Assembly (NCBI RefSeq): GCF_008373765.1
Contig: NZ_VUJW01000003.1
Coordinates: 558,001-622,000, forward strand
Source: Nocardioides antri
GTDB taxonomy: Bacteria; Actinomycetota; Actinomycetes; Propionibacteriales; Nocardioidaceae
Reading direction: 5' to 3'
Length of the DNA stretch: 64,000 nt
Each line of letters starts with the position of its first letter. Positions within the stretch are counted from its first letter, which is position 1. The notes beneath the pieces are model-generated. The model was not told the origin of the DNA. It searched no databases and saw nothing but the letters and a program-made list of their open reading frames with translations. The translations under genes were made by a program, and so were the position numbers. Shown here piece by piece: positions 48,633-58,200 of the stretch.

Positions 48633-48678
48633 GGTGGTTTCGAGGCTCGGCGCTGGCGCGCCTCACACCTCAACCACC
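48633..48678 (+). repeat. 46-bp HNH-associated palindromic repeat, copy 3
   Basis: 45 of 46 bases match the copy at 31127-31172. It lies 49 bases after the stop of the pseudogene. The rest of the 250-base gap to the P450 gene shows no gene. Confidence 0.92.
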
Positions 48679-48833
48679 AACCCCGTCACCCATCCCAGGA
48701 ACCGATCCGGTCCCCGGCACGACGGCGGCGGGGACCCCGCTCTTGGCCCGGAGCGACCTCCCGGCACCGCCCCACGCTTACGGCGCGACACCCACGAAAG
48801 GCGTGGCCAAGAACAGCCAGCGCAGCGCAGCCC

Positions 48834-50261
48834 TCAGCCCCTCCGAGCAACCCGGATCCGCGCACCCTTCCGCGGCACGCTGGTGATGTTGCGGACCCGG
48901 GGGACGTCGGGCTGGACCGACGTGATGTCGTACCGGGAGAGGACCTGGCGGAGCACCTCGGCACCCTCCATGAGCGAGAACCCGGCCCCGATGCAGCGGC
49001 GCACGCCGCCACCGAACGGGATCCACACGTGGAGCGACGGAGCGTCGGCACCGGAGACCTCGGGGAGGAACCGTTCGGGGCGGAAGTCGTCGGGGTCGGG
49101 GAAGTTCCGCTCCTGCTGGTGGCTCATCAGGATCGACGGGCCGACGGTCGTGCCGGCCGGGAGGTCGCGGCCGCCGACGCGGGCGGGCTTCTGCAGGGTG
49201 CGGACGACCATCGGGATGATCGGGTGGAGGCGCATCGACTCCTTGAGCACCGCCTCGAGCCAGGCGAGCCCCTCGGCGTCGCCGGCCTCGGCGGCCCGAC
49301 GGCTGCGGGCGAGGAGCGCCGGATCGCGGCCGAGCTCGTAGAGCGCCCACGACAGGGCGCTCGCTGTGGTCTCGTGGCCCGCGAGCAGCAGCGTGACGAG
49401 CTGGTCGCGCAGTTCGGTGTCGTCGAGGCCGTCGCCCGGGTTCTCGGGATCGCCGGCGGCCATCAGCCGGGACAGCACGTCCTTGCGGTCGCCGACGTCG
49501 GCAGCGGCACGGCGTTCGCGGATCTCGGCGTAGATCAACCGGTCGAGCTCGACCTGGTTGTCGACGGTGCGGCGCCAGGGGCCGAAGCGCTGGAGCCAGG
49601 GGTACGCCCAGCCCAACAGGATGGCTGGGTTGATGTCGACCGTGGCCGTCACCCGCGGCCGGAGCTCGGCCAGTCGCGCCTCGTCGGAGACGCCGAAGAC
49701 GACGCGCAGGATCACCTCGAGGGTCAGCCGGTTCATCCGGTCCAGCGACTCGAACTCCTCGCCGTCCGACCAGCCCTCCACCTCGGCGGCGGCGACTTCG
49801 GCGACCATCGAGCGGTAGCCGCGCAGTGCGTGCCCGAGGAACGCCGGCATCAGCAGCTTGCGGGCCCGGTGGTGCTCGACGTCGTCCTGCAGCAGCAGCG
49901 AGTTCCGGCCCATGATCGGCCCGAGGACCGCGTTGCCCTTGCCCGCGTGGAAGACAGCGGGGTCGCCGGCGAAGATCTCCTTGGTGACGTCGGGGTCGGT
50001 GAAGAGCACCAGCGGTCGCGAGCCCGGGATGAGCCGCAGGGTGAACGCGTCGCCGTACTTCTGGTGCAGGTAGGGGTGGAACTGGTGGCGGAACCGCATC
50101 AGCGCCACCGTCTGCACCAGCGCCGGCCACCGCGGCCCGGCCGGTAGATCGGCGCGCGGGATCCGCGGCTGGTCCGGGTCGCCGATGAGCGTGCTGCCCT
50201 CGAAGCGCTGCAGGGTGAGCGATCGGGTGTCGAGCGTCGGGTCGGTCAGCTCTGCGGTCAC
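48834..50261 (-). CDS. Cytochrome P450
   Basis: 475 residues. I-helix LVTLLLAGHETTASALSWAL (oxygen-activating AGHETT), K-helix EAVLKESMRLHPIIPMVVRT (ExxR), PERF segment FRPERFLPE and haem loop WIPFGGGVRRCIGAGFSLME with the Cys ligand. Resembles CYP135/138-type bacterial P450s that oxidise lipids or fatty acids; no own ferredoxin gene lies adjacent. GTG/ATG 50261 start gives a 30-residue extension before PRADLPAGPRWPALVQ. It lies 77 bases after the LuxR regulator stop, same strand. Confidence 0.93.
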   Translation of the reverse strand: MTAELTDPTLDTRSLTLQRFEGSTLIGDPDQPRIPRADLPAGPRWPALVQTVALMRFRHQFHPYLHQKYGDAFTLRLIPGSRPLVLFTDPDVTKEIFAGDPAVFHAGKGNAVLGPIMGRNSLLLQDDVEHHRARKLLMPAFLGHALRGYRSMVAEVAAAEVEGWSDGEEFESLDRMNRLTLEVILRVVFGVSDEARLAELRPRVTATVDINPAILLGWAYPWLQRFGPWRRTVDNQVELDRLIYAEIRERRAAADVGDRKDVLSRLMAAGDPENPGDGLDDTELRDQLVTLLLAGHETTASALSWALYELGRDPALLARSRRAAEAGDAEGLAWLEAVLKESMRLHPIIPMVVRTLQKPARVGGRDLPAGTTVGPSILMSHQQERNFPDPDDFRPERFLPEVSGADAPSLHVWIPFGGGVRRCIGAGFSLMEGAEVLRQVLSRYDITSVQPDVPRVRNITSVPRKGARIRVARRG

Positions 50262-50338
50262 GGTGTCGACCGTACGCCGCCCGGACGGACCGCGATTCCT
50301 ACCGTGGTCGGATCTTCGGCCGGGGTCCCGGGTCGGGC

Positions 50339-53338
50339 TCAGTCCAAGAGCCCGTCGCGGCGGGCGATCGCGGCCGCCTCGGTCCGCCCGGCGGCGCCGA
50401 GCTTGCCGAGGATGTTGGAGACGTGGACGCTCACGGTCTTGGTGCTGATGAACAGCTGCCGGCCGATCTCGCCGTTGCTGCGCCCCTCGGCGACGAGCGC
50501 CAGGATCTCCCGCTCGCGCGCGGTCAGCCGCTGGGAAGCAGTCGAGGTCGCGCGCGCCGGGGTGCTGCCAGAGGCGCGCAGCTCGTCGAGGAGCACCACC
50601 GCGCCAAGCTGGTGTGCCGCCTCCCGGGCCAGGTCACCCTGCTCGCGCGCCGCGGCGGTGTCGCCGAGCAGCCGCAGGATCCCGGCGTACGTCGTGCGGG
50701 CCCGTGCCAGCTCCGGAACGCTCCCGAGCTCCTCGTACGCCGCGACCGTGCCGGCCCACGCTGCGAGCAGCTCGTCGCGGTCGGGCACGTCGACGCCGGC
50801 GAGCCAGCGCACCCGCAGGTGCTCGGCGGCGAGCCGCAGGGCCCAGGCGCGGCCCTCGGGTCCCCACGATGCGTTGCCGGCGACGAACCGCTCGACCACC
50901 GCGTCACCGTCGGCACGGAGCGCCGCTGCCCGGTCGAGCAGGGCGCTGCGCTCGGCGGCAGAGGCGGCCGGCATCGCGCGCGCGACGGCAGCGATCGTCT
51001 GTGCGGCCAGCCGGACCCGTCCGGCGAAGTGCTCGGTCCAGATCCGCGTCAGCACGTCGACGACGTCGTCGTAGGTCGCGAGCGCGGCGCCCGCGTCGCC
51101 TTCCTGCGCGGCCGCCTCGATCTCGATGCCGGCGGAGAAGACCGCGACCCCGCCCTCGTCGGGCCAGACCTTGCGCAGCCGTCGGAGGTCGGCGGAGACG
51201 TCGTTGCCGCGCGCGGAGAGGATCGCCAGACGGGTCGCCTCGATGATCGACCGCGGGATGAGCGGCCCGCCGTCGTCGTCGGCGATCTGGAGTAGGTCGA
51301 GGGCGGCGTCCCACTCGCCCTTGGCGTAGCGCACCCAGCCGAGCTGCCACCGCGCCTCGATGGAGTACGGCGCCCACGGCAGGCCGGCCGCGAGGCCTCT
51401 GTCGACGGCCGCGGCGAACCACCGCGCGGCGTCGTCCCACTCCGCGGCCTCCTGGTGAGAACGGCCGATGAGGAAGAGGGCGCGCAGCTCGGCGGAGACC
51501 GCTCCTGCGGCGGCCGCCCGGGCCACGGCGTCCTGGAGCGCCGCGCGCACGGCGTCGCCGTCACTGCCGTCACCACGCTTGAACCGGAGGCTGCTCATGG
51601 TCGTGACCACCTCGGACGCGAGGACCGGCATCGCCAGCCGCTCGGCGAGCCCGAGCGCCTCGGTCGCGGAGTTCTCCGCCTCCTCGAGGCGGTGGTAGGC
51701 GGAGAGGACCCGGGCATGGATCGCGAGGACCTTCGCCCGCAGGGGGCTCTCGCCCTCCGGCGCGAGGGCCAGCGCCTCGTTGACGATCTCGACCGGGTCG
51801 AGCGGCGTCTCGGTGATGGAGAGCGCCAAGGCGTAGTTGCTGAGCAGCCGTGCACGCACCGCGGCCGGCGCGTCCGCGGGGAGCCGCTCGATGTGCTCGG
51901 CCAGGAGCACCGCGGAGCGCTGGCTGTCGCCGGCGGCGCTGTGGGCGTCGGCGGCCTTGACCACGATCTTCGAGACGTCGATGCCGAGCCGCTCGGCGCG
52001 CTCGGTGTCCTCGAGCAGCTCGAGGGCGTGCTCGTAGTGGCGGGCGGCCTCGTCGGGACCGCCGACGGAGACCGCCTCGTCGCCCGCCTCGATGCCGGCC
52101 GTGACCGCGCGGTCGAAGTCCATCGCCCGCCGCGCGTGGCGGGCCATCTCGGCAGCGGTTCCCCGGCCGGCACCGGCGGCGAGGGCGGCGACGTACTGCC
52201 CGTGCAGCCGCACCCGCTCCCCCGGCAGCAGGTCGTCGTAGACGGCCTCACCGAGGAGCGCGTGCCGGAAGGAGTAGGTCTTGGTGCCGGCGACGAGGAC
52301 GTTCATCTCCACCGCCTGGCGGACGCCGGCGTCGAGCTCGGCGGCCGGGAGGCCGGCGGCGGCCTCGAGCAGGCTGTGGCTGACCTTGCGGCCGGCCACG
52401 CTGGCGATCCGCACGACTTGACGCGCCTCGTCGGACAGCCGGTCGAGCCGGACCAGGAGCAGGTCGGCGAGGTCGTCGGGGACCCAGGCCCCTGCTCCCG
52501 ACGCCACCAGCTCCTCGACGAAGAACGCGTTGCCCTCGGCCCGGTCGATGATGTCGGCGAGCTCCCGCTCGCCCAGCAGCTCGGGCGCCAGCTCCCGGAC
52601 CAGCTCGCGCACCGCGTCGTCGGGCAGTGGCGAGAGGGCAAGGCGGTCGACCGTCTGCAGCCGCGACCACTCGGCGACCTGGCGGCGCAGGGGGTGGCGG
52701 CGGTGCAGGTCGTCGGAGCGGTACGACACCACGAGGGAGACCGGGTTGATGAACGACCGGGTGAAGAGGAACCCGAGCAGGTCGCGCGTCGACTGGTCGG
52801 CCCAGTGGGTGTCCTCGATGACCACCAGGAGAGGCGCCTCGGCGCCGGCCGCGTCGAGGAGGGCGTGGATCGCGTCGAAGAGCTCACCGCGGTCGGCGCT
52901 GGGCTCGGCCTCGCTCGAGCCCTCGGAGCTGGTGCGCACGCGGCGCCCGGGCTGGAGCCGGCCGAGCGCCGGGTGCATGGCCGAGACCCGCTCCACGACC
53001 TCGGGCAGCTCGGTGTCGAAACGGCCGAGCAGCTCGCTGAACGGCAGGTAGGGCAGGGCGCTCTCGCCGAAGTCGAGGCAGTGGCCGGCGGCGACCTGCC
53101 AGCCCTCGGCCTGGGCCCGGTCGCGCAGCTCCATGAGCAGCCGGGTCTTGCCGACCCCGGCGTCGCCGCTCAACAGCACCACGCCCTGGCGGGCGCGGCG
53201 CGGGTGGATGCCGAGCAGCTCGCAGAGCTGCTCGAGCTCGGCGTCGCGCCCCACGAGGGTGCGACTGGTGTGCGCTGCCACGGGCTCCATCATGGTGCCC
53301 AGCGCCGACAGGCGCGCGTTCATTCCGGTCTGCGTCAT
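50339..53338 (-). CDS. Large LuxR-type regulator with AAA/STAND ATPase domain
   Basis: About 999 residues. N-terminal ATPase: LVGRDAELEQLCELLG, Walker A LLSGDAGVGKTRLLMELRD, Walker B LLVVIEDTHWADQSTRDLLG, and a sensor-like VVSYRSDDLHRRHPLRRQV. A TPR-like helical middle (residues about 400-900) is followed by a C-terminal LuxR helix-turn-helix: RLTAREREILALVAEGRSNG and SVHVSNILGKLGAAGRTEAA. This is the LAL/MalT-like architecture, where signal or partner binding controls ATP-dependent activation. Starts at 53365, 53338 and 53323 are all possible; a 12-bp hairpin ends 7 bases before the first. Confidence 0.88.
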   Translation of the reverse strand: MTQTGMNARLSALGTMMEPVAAHTSRTLVGRDAELEQLCELLGIHPRRARQGVVLLSGDAGVGKTRLLMELRDRAQAEGWQVAAGHCLDFGESALPYLPFSELLGRFDTELPEVVERVSAMHPALGRLQPGRRVRTSSEGSSEAEPSADRGELFDAIHALLDAAGAEAPLLVVIEDTHWADQSTRDLLGFLFTRSFINPVSLVVSYRSDDLHRRHPLRRQVAEWSRLQTVDRLALSPLPDDAVRELVRELAPELLGERELADIIDRAEGNAFFVEELVASGAGAWVPDDLADLLLVRLDRLSDEARQVVRIASVAGRKVSHSLLEAAAGLPAAELDAGVRQAVEMNVLVAGTKTYSFRHALLGEAVYDDLLPGERVRLHGQYVAALAAGAGRGTAAEMARHARRAMDFDRAVTAGIEAGDEAVSVGGPDEAARHYEHALELLEDTERAERLGIDVSKIVVKAADAHSAAGDSQRSAVLLAEHIERLPADAPAAVRARLLSNYALALSITETPLDPVEIVNEALALAPEGESPLRAKVLAIHARVLSAYHRLEEAENSATEALGLAERLAMPVLASEVVTTMSSLRFKRGDGSDGDAVRAALQDAVARAAAAGAVSAELRALFLIGRSHQEAAEWDDAARWFAAAVDRGLAAGLPWAPYSIEARWQLGWVRYAKGEWDAALDLLQIADDDGGPLIPRSIIEATRLAILSARGNDVSADLRRLRKVWPDEGGVAVFSAGIEIEAAAQEGDAGAALATYDDVVDVLTRIWTEHFAGRVRLAAQTIAAVARAMPAASAAERSALLDRAAALRADGDAVVERFVAGNASWGPEGRAWALRLAAEHLRVRWLAGVDVPDRDELLAAWAGTVAAYEELGSVPELARARTTYAGILRLLGDTAAAREQGDLAREAAHQLGAVVLLDELRASGSTPARATSTASQRLTAREREILALVAEGRSNGEIGRQLFISTKTVSVHVSNILGKLGAAGRTEAAAIARRDGLLD

Positions 53339-53371
53339 CGAGTGGGCAGATCGCTCGGCAAACATGCGAGC

Positions 53372-53400
53372 GACCGCCGGGCGCGGCGCGCCCGGCGGTC
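53372..53400 (-). terminator. 12-bp hairpin between the small gene and the LuxR regulator
   Basis: A perfect 12-bp GC-rich stem (GACCGCCGGGCG and complement) with a 5-base loop starts two bases after the 47-codon gene stop. No T-run follows. It could partly terminate transcription so that the small gene is expressed above the regulator, or control regulator translation. Confidence 0.6.
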
Positions 53401-53402
53401 GA

Positions 53403-53546
53403 TCAGACGGACTTCTCCGCGTTGGCGACCCGGCGGATCCACGACGAGCGAGAGCGGCCACCGCGCTGCGCGGCGATGCCCTTGCGGGTCCGGTCCTTGC
53501 GGTACTCCATCTCGGAGAGGACGAGGTAGGTGTCCTTGGGAAACAT
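53403..53546 (-). CDS. Small basic 47-residue protein
   Basis: Starts at ATG 53546 with AGGAG six bases ahead, a better ribosome site than most genes here. The product begins MFPKDTYLVLSEMEYRKDRT and is rich in Arg and Lys in its second half (RKGIAAQRGGRSRSSWIRRV). No membrane segment. It lies immediately upstream of the LuxR ATPase and is separated from it by a hairpin. A DNA- or RNA-binding or regulator-partner role is conceivable; I know no family. Confidence 0.6.
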   Translation of the reverse strand: MFPKDTYLVLSEMEYRKDRTRKGIAAQRGGRSRSSWIRRVANAEKSV

Positions 53547-53718
53547 GGTGTGCTCCTGGTGATCTCGACGACACTCAGAGGTTCGCCGTCTGAGGTAGGT
53601 CCGCACATCGGGCAAGTGCCTTATCCGCTGTGACGTGGGCCTCGGCGGCGCCGTCGTCGCTACCTCAGACGGGCTCACCGAGGGCGGTCCTTGGGGTCAT
53701 GAGGTGGGATAGTGACCC

Positions 53719-54357
53719 GTGGAGTTCTCCGAGGTCGTACGCCGCCGCCGGATGGTGCGCAGCTACACCACCGACCCGGTCGACCCGGCGGTGATCGAGC
53801 AGGCGCTGGAGCACGCCACCCGGGCGCCGAGCGCGGGCTTCTCCCAGGGCTGGGCGTTCGTGGTGCTCGACCGGCCGGACGACGTACGCCGCTTCTGGGT
53901 CGCGTCTTCTGAGGACGCAGCCGACGTCGACCGTCGCGACCGGTGGCTGGCGGGGATGATGCGGGCGCCCGTCGTGATCGTGCCGTGCAGCGTGAAGTCG
54001 GCCTACCTGGAGCGCTACGCCGAGCCGGACAAGGGCTGGACGGACAAGGCCGAGAGGCGCTGGCCGATGCCGTTCTGGGACCTCGACACTGCGATGGCGT
54101 CGCTGCTGATCCTCCAGACCGTCACCGACGCGGGGCTCGGGGCCTGCTTCTTCGGAATCGTGCCCGACCGCGAGGCGGACGTACGACGCGCTCTCGGCCT
54201 GCCGGAGAGCGGCGACCCCCACCCGATCGGGGCGATCACCATCGGCCACCCGGCACCCCGCAGCACCGGGGCCGCGGGCTCGGCCAGCCGGCGGCGTCGT
54301 ACGCCCTGGACCGAGGTGGCCCACCGCGGCCGCTACGGCAACGGGTGGGAGGGCTGA
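53719..54357 (+). CDS. Nitroreductase-family flavoprotein
   Basis: 212 residues. FSEVVRRRRMVRSYTTDPVD is the FMN phosphate-binding start (RRRxxRxY), followed by ALEHATRAPSAGFSQGWAFV, DTAMASLLILQTVTDAGLGA (dimer helix) and FGIVPDREADVRRALGLP. Substrates may be nitro compounds, quinones or enones. GTG 53719 start. The TGATG junction couples it to the ABC transporter, suggesting detoxification or export of a reduced compound. Confidence 0.85.
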   Translation: MEFSEVVRRRRMVRSYTTDPVDPAVIEQALEHATRAPSAGFSQGWAFVVLDRPDDVRRFWVASSEDAADVDRRDRWLAGMMRAPVVIVPCSVKSAYLERYAEPDKGWTDKAERRWPMPFWDLDTAMASLLILQTVTDAGLGACFFGIVPDREADVRRALGLPESGDPHPIGAITIGHPAPRSTGAAGSASRRRRTPWTEVAHRGRYGNGWEG

Positions 54358-56318
54358 TGCGTCCCAGCCCGGTGGTCACCCACCTCACCCAGGAGGACCT
54401 CGGCTCGCGGGAACCCGTGATCCCCCGGGTGGCGCAGATGCTCCGGCCGTACCGCGGCAAGATCGCGCTCGTCCTGGTTGCGGTCGTGGCGTCGGCGGCG
54501 CTGACCTCGATCGTGCCGTTCCTGGTGCGGGCGGTCTTCGACGACGCGCTCTTCCCGCTCGACGGCAGCGCGCCCGACCTCGGCCTGCTCGGCTGGCTGG
54601 TCGCCGGCATGTGCGTGATCCCGATCGTCACCGCGTTCATCGGCATCGGCCAGAACTGGCTGACGTCCACCGTCGGGAACTCCGCGATGGCGGACCTGCG
54701 GGGCGACCTGTTCGAGCACCTGCAGAAGATGGAGCTGGCGTTCTTCACCGCCACCAAGACGGGCGCCATCCAGAGCCGGCTGGCCAACGACGTCGCCGGC
54801 GTGCGCACCGTGCTCACCGACACCGCGACGACGATCGTGCAGAACTCGGTGACGGTGACCGCGGCCCTGGTCTCGATGGTGGTGCTGTCGTGGCAGCTCA
54901 CGATCCTGACCCTGATCCTGATGCCGCTGTTCGTGTGGCTCCAGCTGCGCGTGGGCCGGCGACGACAGCGGCTCGCCCGCCGTACCCAGGAGTCGCTGTC
55001 GGAGATGACGGCGATCACCGAGGAGGCGCTCAGCGTCTCCGGCATCCTGCTGGCGAAGGTCTTCAACCGGTCCCCGCAGGAGGTGGCCCGCTATCGCGAG
55101 GCGAACCAGCGGCAGACCCGGCTGCAGGTCGAGCAGGCCATGACCGGCCGCACGTTCTTCGCGGTGGTGCAGACCTTCTTCGCGATCACACCGGCACTGA
55201 TCTACCTCGTCGCCGGCTGGATCATCACCGGCTCGTCCGTGATCGGCGCCGACACGCTCACGGCCGGCACCCTGGTCGCGTTCACGACGCTGCAGGGGCG
55301 GCTCCAGATGCCACTGCTCCAGCTGATGCGGGTGAGCCTCGACGTCCAGACGTCGCTGGCGCTGTTCCGCCGGATCTTCGAGTACCTCGACCTCGAGCCC
55401 GCGATCACCGAGCGCCCGGGTGCGATCGCGCTCGACCACGACGCGGTGCGCGGCCGGGTGGAGTTCCGCGGCGTGTGGTTCAGGTACCCCGAGCCGCGGG
55501 CGCTCTCGGGCACCATCGACCGCGACCGGTTCGGCGACAGCGGCGTCCGGATCGAGGCCGAGGTGGAGCGGCCCGAGGGCCCGCACTGGGCGCTCCAGGA
55601 CGTGTCGCTGGTGGTCGAGCCTGGACAGCTCGCCGCGATCGTCGGCCCCTCCGGCTCGGGGAAGACGACGGCGACCTACCTGGTCCCGCGGTTCTACGAC
55701 GTCACCGAGGGCGCCGTGCTCATCGACGGGCACGACGTACGCGAGCTGACCCTCTCCTCGCTCGCCGACGCGGTGGGCATGGTGACCCAGGAGCCCTACC
55801 TCTTCCACGGCACCATCCGCGACAACATCGCCTACGCCTGCCCGGACGCCACCGCCGAGGCGATCGAGCAGGCAGCGCGCGACGCCAACATCCACGACCG
55901 GATCATGAGCTTCCCGGAGGGCTACGAGACGGTCACCGGTGAGCGCGGCTACCGCCTGTCCGGCGGGGAGAAGCAACGTCTCGCGATCGCCCGGGTGCTC
56001 CTCAAGGACCCCGCCATCCTGATCCTCGACGAGGCGACGTCGTCCCTCGACACCGAGACCGAGCGGCTCGTCCAGGAGGCGCTCGAGCGGGCGACCCGCT
56101 CCCGCACGACCATCGCGATCGCGCACCGGCTGTCGACGATCCAGTCGGCCGACGTCATCTTCGGACTCGCCGACGGCCGGGTCGTCGAGCAGGGCACGCA
56201 CGAGGAGCTGCTCGACGACCCGGACGGCCTCTACGCCCGGTTGTACGTCGAGCAGTTCTCCCGCCGCGGCGGCCCGCGCACGCCGTACGACGAACGACGG
56301 GCGGACGTCTCGCTGTAG
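54357..56318 (+). CDS. ABC exporter, fused permease and ATPase
   Basis: 653 residues, half-transporter. Six membrane helices occupy residues 30-330 (KIALVLVAVVASAALTSIVP, WLVAGMCVIPIVTAFIGIG and others). The nucleotide-binding domain has Walker A VGPSGSGKTTATYLVPRFYD, Q-loop VTQEPYLFHGTIRDNIAYA, signature LSGGEKQRLAIARVLLKDP, Walker B ILILDEATSSLD and H-loop IAIAHRLSTI. About 25 extra residues lie between the A-loop WFRYPE and WALQDVSL. It should work as a homodimer unless paired elsewhere. Substrate unknown. Confidence 0.93.
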   Translation: MRPSPVVTHLTQEDLGSREPVIPRVAQMLRPYRGKIALVLVAVVASAALTSIVPFLVRAVFDDALFPLDGSAPDLGLLGWLVAGMCVIPIVTAFIGIGQNWLTSTVGNSAMADLRGDLFEHLQKMELAFFTATKTGAIQSRLANDVAGVRTVLTDTATTIVQNSVTVTAALVSMVVLSWQLTILTLILMPLFVWLQLRVGRRRQRLARRTQESLSEMTAITEEALSVSGILLAKVFNRSPQEVARYREANQRQTRLQVEQAMTGRTFFAVVQTFFAITPALIYLVAGWIITGSSVIGADTLTAGTLVAFTTLQGRLQMPLLQLMRVSLDVQTSLALFRRIFEYLDLEPAITERPGAIALDHDAVRGRVEFRGVWFRYPEPRALSGTIDRDRFGDSGVRIEAEVERPEGPHWALQDVSLVVEPGQLAAIVGPSGSGKTTATYLVPRFYDVTEGAVLIDGHDVRELTLSSLADAVGMVTQEPYLFHGTIRDNIAYACPDATAEAIEQAARDANIHDRIMSFPEGYETVTGERGYRLSGGEKQRLAIARVLLKDPAILILDEATSSLDTETERLVQEALERATRSRTTIAIAHRLSTIQSADVIFGLADGRVVEQGTHEELLDDPDGLYARLYVEQFSRRGGPRTPYDERRADVSL

Positions 56319-56342
56319 CCGCCGGGCTATTTTGGTGGCGTC

Positions 56343-56864
56343 ATGGGCGAACCCGAGGAGCTGCCTCCTCCCGCCGACCGTGCGGCCGAGCGGGCGGCCG
56401 CCCGTGCCCGGATCGAGCAGCAGCAGACGTGGGTCGACGTCCAGATCCGGCGGGCCATGGAGCGCGGGGACTTCGACAACCTGCCGGGCGCCGGCAAGCC
56501 GATCGAGGGCCTCGGCGTCGAGCACGACCCGGAGTGGTGGGTCAAGCAGCTCATCGAGCGGGAGAAGATCGCGGTCCTGCCGCCGGCGCTGCAGCTGCGC
56601 AAGGACGATGCCGAGCTCGACGCGCTCCTCGACCGGCTGGGCTCCGAGGACGAGGTGCGCGAGCAGGTCGAGGACTTCAACGCCCGCGTGATCCGCGCGC
56701 GGTACACGCCGGTCGACGGGCCGCCGCTGATCACGATGCCGCGCCAGGTGGAGGAGACCGTGGCCGCCTGGCGGTCGCGCCGGGCGGCGCGGCGCGCCGC
56801 TATCGCCGCTGCAGCTCCCCCGCCGACCGGATCGCGGCGCAGATGGCGGTGGCGTCGCCGCTGA
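56343..56864 (+). CDS. DUF1992 (DnaJ-C28-like) protein
   Basis: 173 residues. [20 protein letters not shown] and [20 protein letters not shown] are the conserved DUF1992 block, followed by [20 protein letters not shown]. The name DnaJ-homologue subfamily C member 28 comes from eukaryotic relatives; no J-domain is present here. An Ala/Arg-rich basic tail ends the protein. Function unknown. Confidence 0.85.
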   Translation: MGEPEELPPPADRAAERAAARARIEQQQTWVDVQIRRAMERGDFDNLPGAGKPIEGLGVEHDPEWWVKQLIEREKIAVLPPALQLRKDDAELDALLDRLGSEDEVREQVEDFNARVIRARYTPVDGPPLITMPRQVEETVAAWRSRRAARRAAIAAAAPPPTGSRRRWRWRRR

Positions 56865-56957
56865 GCAGCGCCTGGAACTTCACGGTCGGCGGGTTCGCCG
56901 GCTCGCTGCCGGGGTGCGAGCGAGGTACGGCGGCGTACGGACAGCCGGACCGGCGAA

Positions 56958-57038
56958 CTTGGCCGAGAAAACTGTCGCTTGGCCGATGAAGCTTCGTACT
57001 CCCAGCGACAGTTTCACCGGCCGGCCGGTGAAACTGTC
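56958..57038 (+). promoter_or_regulatory. Palindromic leader with mutually exclusive hairpins
   Basis: 57007-57038 is a 32-bp perfect palindrome (half-site GACAGTTTCACCGGCC). The 11 bases 56969-56979 (AAACTGTCGCT) are exactly complementary to 57004-57014, which overlaps the left palindrome arm, so only one of the two stems can form. A 9-base direct repeat CTTGGCCGA occurs at 56958 and 56978. It lies 68 bases before the first CoA-lyase gene. A regulatory leader or a REP-type repeat are both possible. Confidence 0.6.
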
Positions 57039-57105
57039 CCAAGCCCGTCTCGCCGAGACATGCGTCATACCGCCACCAGGTGACCCGGCGGTAGGTTCTG
57101 CAGAC

Positions 57106-58200
57106 GTGAGTCACAAGAGTGCCAAGGACTTCTTCCGCCCGCTCGCCGTCGGCGCCCCGGCCCCGCTCCGCGAGATCCCGGCCCGCCCGAGCCGTGCGAT
57201 CCACTTCTTCGACCCGTCGAACGAGAAGATGGCCGCCAAGATCCCGGGGATGATCGGCACCGTCGACGTGCTGCTCGGCAACCTCGAGGACGCCATCAAG
57301 GCCGACAACAAGGTCGCCGCCCGCGAGGGCCTGGTGAAGATCGCCCAGTCGACGGACTTCGGCCCGACGCAGCTGTGGACGCGCATCAACGCGCTCGACA
57401 GCCCCTGGGTGCTCGACGACCTGACCACGCTGGTGCCGGCCATCGGCGACAAGCTCGACGTGATCATGGTCCCGAAGGTGCAGGGCGCCGAGGACATCCA
57501 TTTCGTCGACCGGCTGCTCGCCCAGCTCGAGGCCAAGGCCGGCCTCACCAGGCCGATCCTGGTCCACGCGATCCTCGAGACCGCGCGTGGCGTCGCCAAC
57601 GTCGAGGAGATCTGCGGCGCCTCGCCGCGGATGCAGGGCCTCTCTCTCGGCCCGGCCGACCTCGCGGCCGACCGCAAGATGAAGACCACCCGCGTCGGCG
57701 GCGGCCACCCGGGCTACCTGGTCCGCGAGGACCCGCCGAGGGACGAGCTGGGCGTCTCGCGGGTCGACGCGCCGCGCGCGACGTACCAGCAGGATCTGTG
57801 GCACTACACGATCGCCAAGATGGTCGACGCCTGCGCGATGCACGGGATCTACCCCTACTACGGCCCGTTCGGCGACATCGCCGACACGGTCGCGTGCGAG
57901 GACCAGTTCCGCAACGCCTTCCTGCTCGGCTGCGTCGGCACCTGGTCGCTGCACCCCAAGCAGATCGCGATCGCCAACAAGGTCTTCTCCCCCAGCGTCG
58001 ACGACATCGCCCACGCCCGCCGCGTCGTGGCCGCGATGGGCGACGGCACCGGCGCCGTCATGATCGACGGCAAGATGGAGGACGACGCCTCCCTCAAGCA
58101 GTGTCTGGTCCTCGTCGAGCTCGCCGAGAAGCTGGCCGAGATCGACCCGGAGCTGAAGGCCGCCTACGACGCCATCCCGGCCGAGGGAGTGTCTGCCTGA
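57106..58200 (+). CDS. HpcH/HpaI-type CoA-ester lyase, long form (malyl-CoA lyase-like)
   Basis: 364 residues, TIM-barrel citrate-lyase-beta superfamily. [20 protein letters not shown] carries the metal Glu and Asp, [20 protein letters not shown] the second metal Glu, and [14 protein letters not shown] the third. [20 protein letters not shown] is the substrate-CoA loop. Length and the inserted [20 protein letters not shown] segment suggest a malyl-CoA or beta-methylmalyl-CoA lyase-like enzyme rather than CitE. GTG 57106. Coupled to the next gene by TGATG. Confidence 0.82.
   Translation: MSHKSAKDFFRPLAVGAPAPLREIPARPSRAIHFFDPSNEKMAAKIPGMIGTVDVLLGNLEDAIKADNKVAAREGLVKIAQSTDFGPTQLWTRINALDSPWVLDDLTTLVPAIGDKLDVIMVPKVQGAEDIHFVDRLLAQLEAKAGLTRPILVHAILETARGVANVEEICGASPRMQGLSLGPADLAADRKMKTTRVGGGHPGYLVREDPPRDELGVSRVDAPRATYQQDLWHYTIAKMVDACAMHGIYPYYGPFGDIADTVACEDQFRNAFLLGCVGTWSLHPKQIAIANKVFSPSVDDIAHARRVVAAMGDGTGAVMIDGKMEDDASLKQCLVLVELAEKLAEIDPELKAAYDAIPAEGVSA

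Larger units (their letters stand above)
47152..48678. mobile_element. Candidate inverted-repeat-bounded DUF222-HNH unit
   Basis: Two copies of the 46-bp repeat in inverted orientation, both with GGTGGTT at the outer edge, enclose a single DUF222-HNH gene (1,527 bp in all). No target duplication is visible (left flank GCAGC, right flank AACCC). The arrangement parallels the unit at 7013-8337, with another nuclease family and another repeat. Mobility is inference. Confidence 0.45.
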
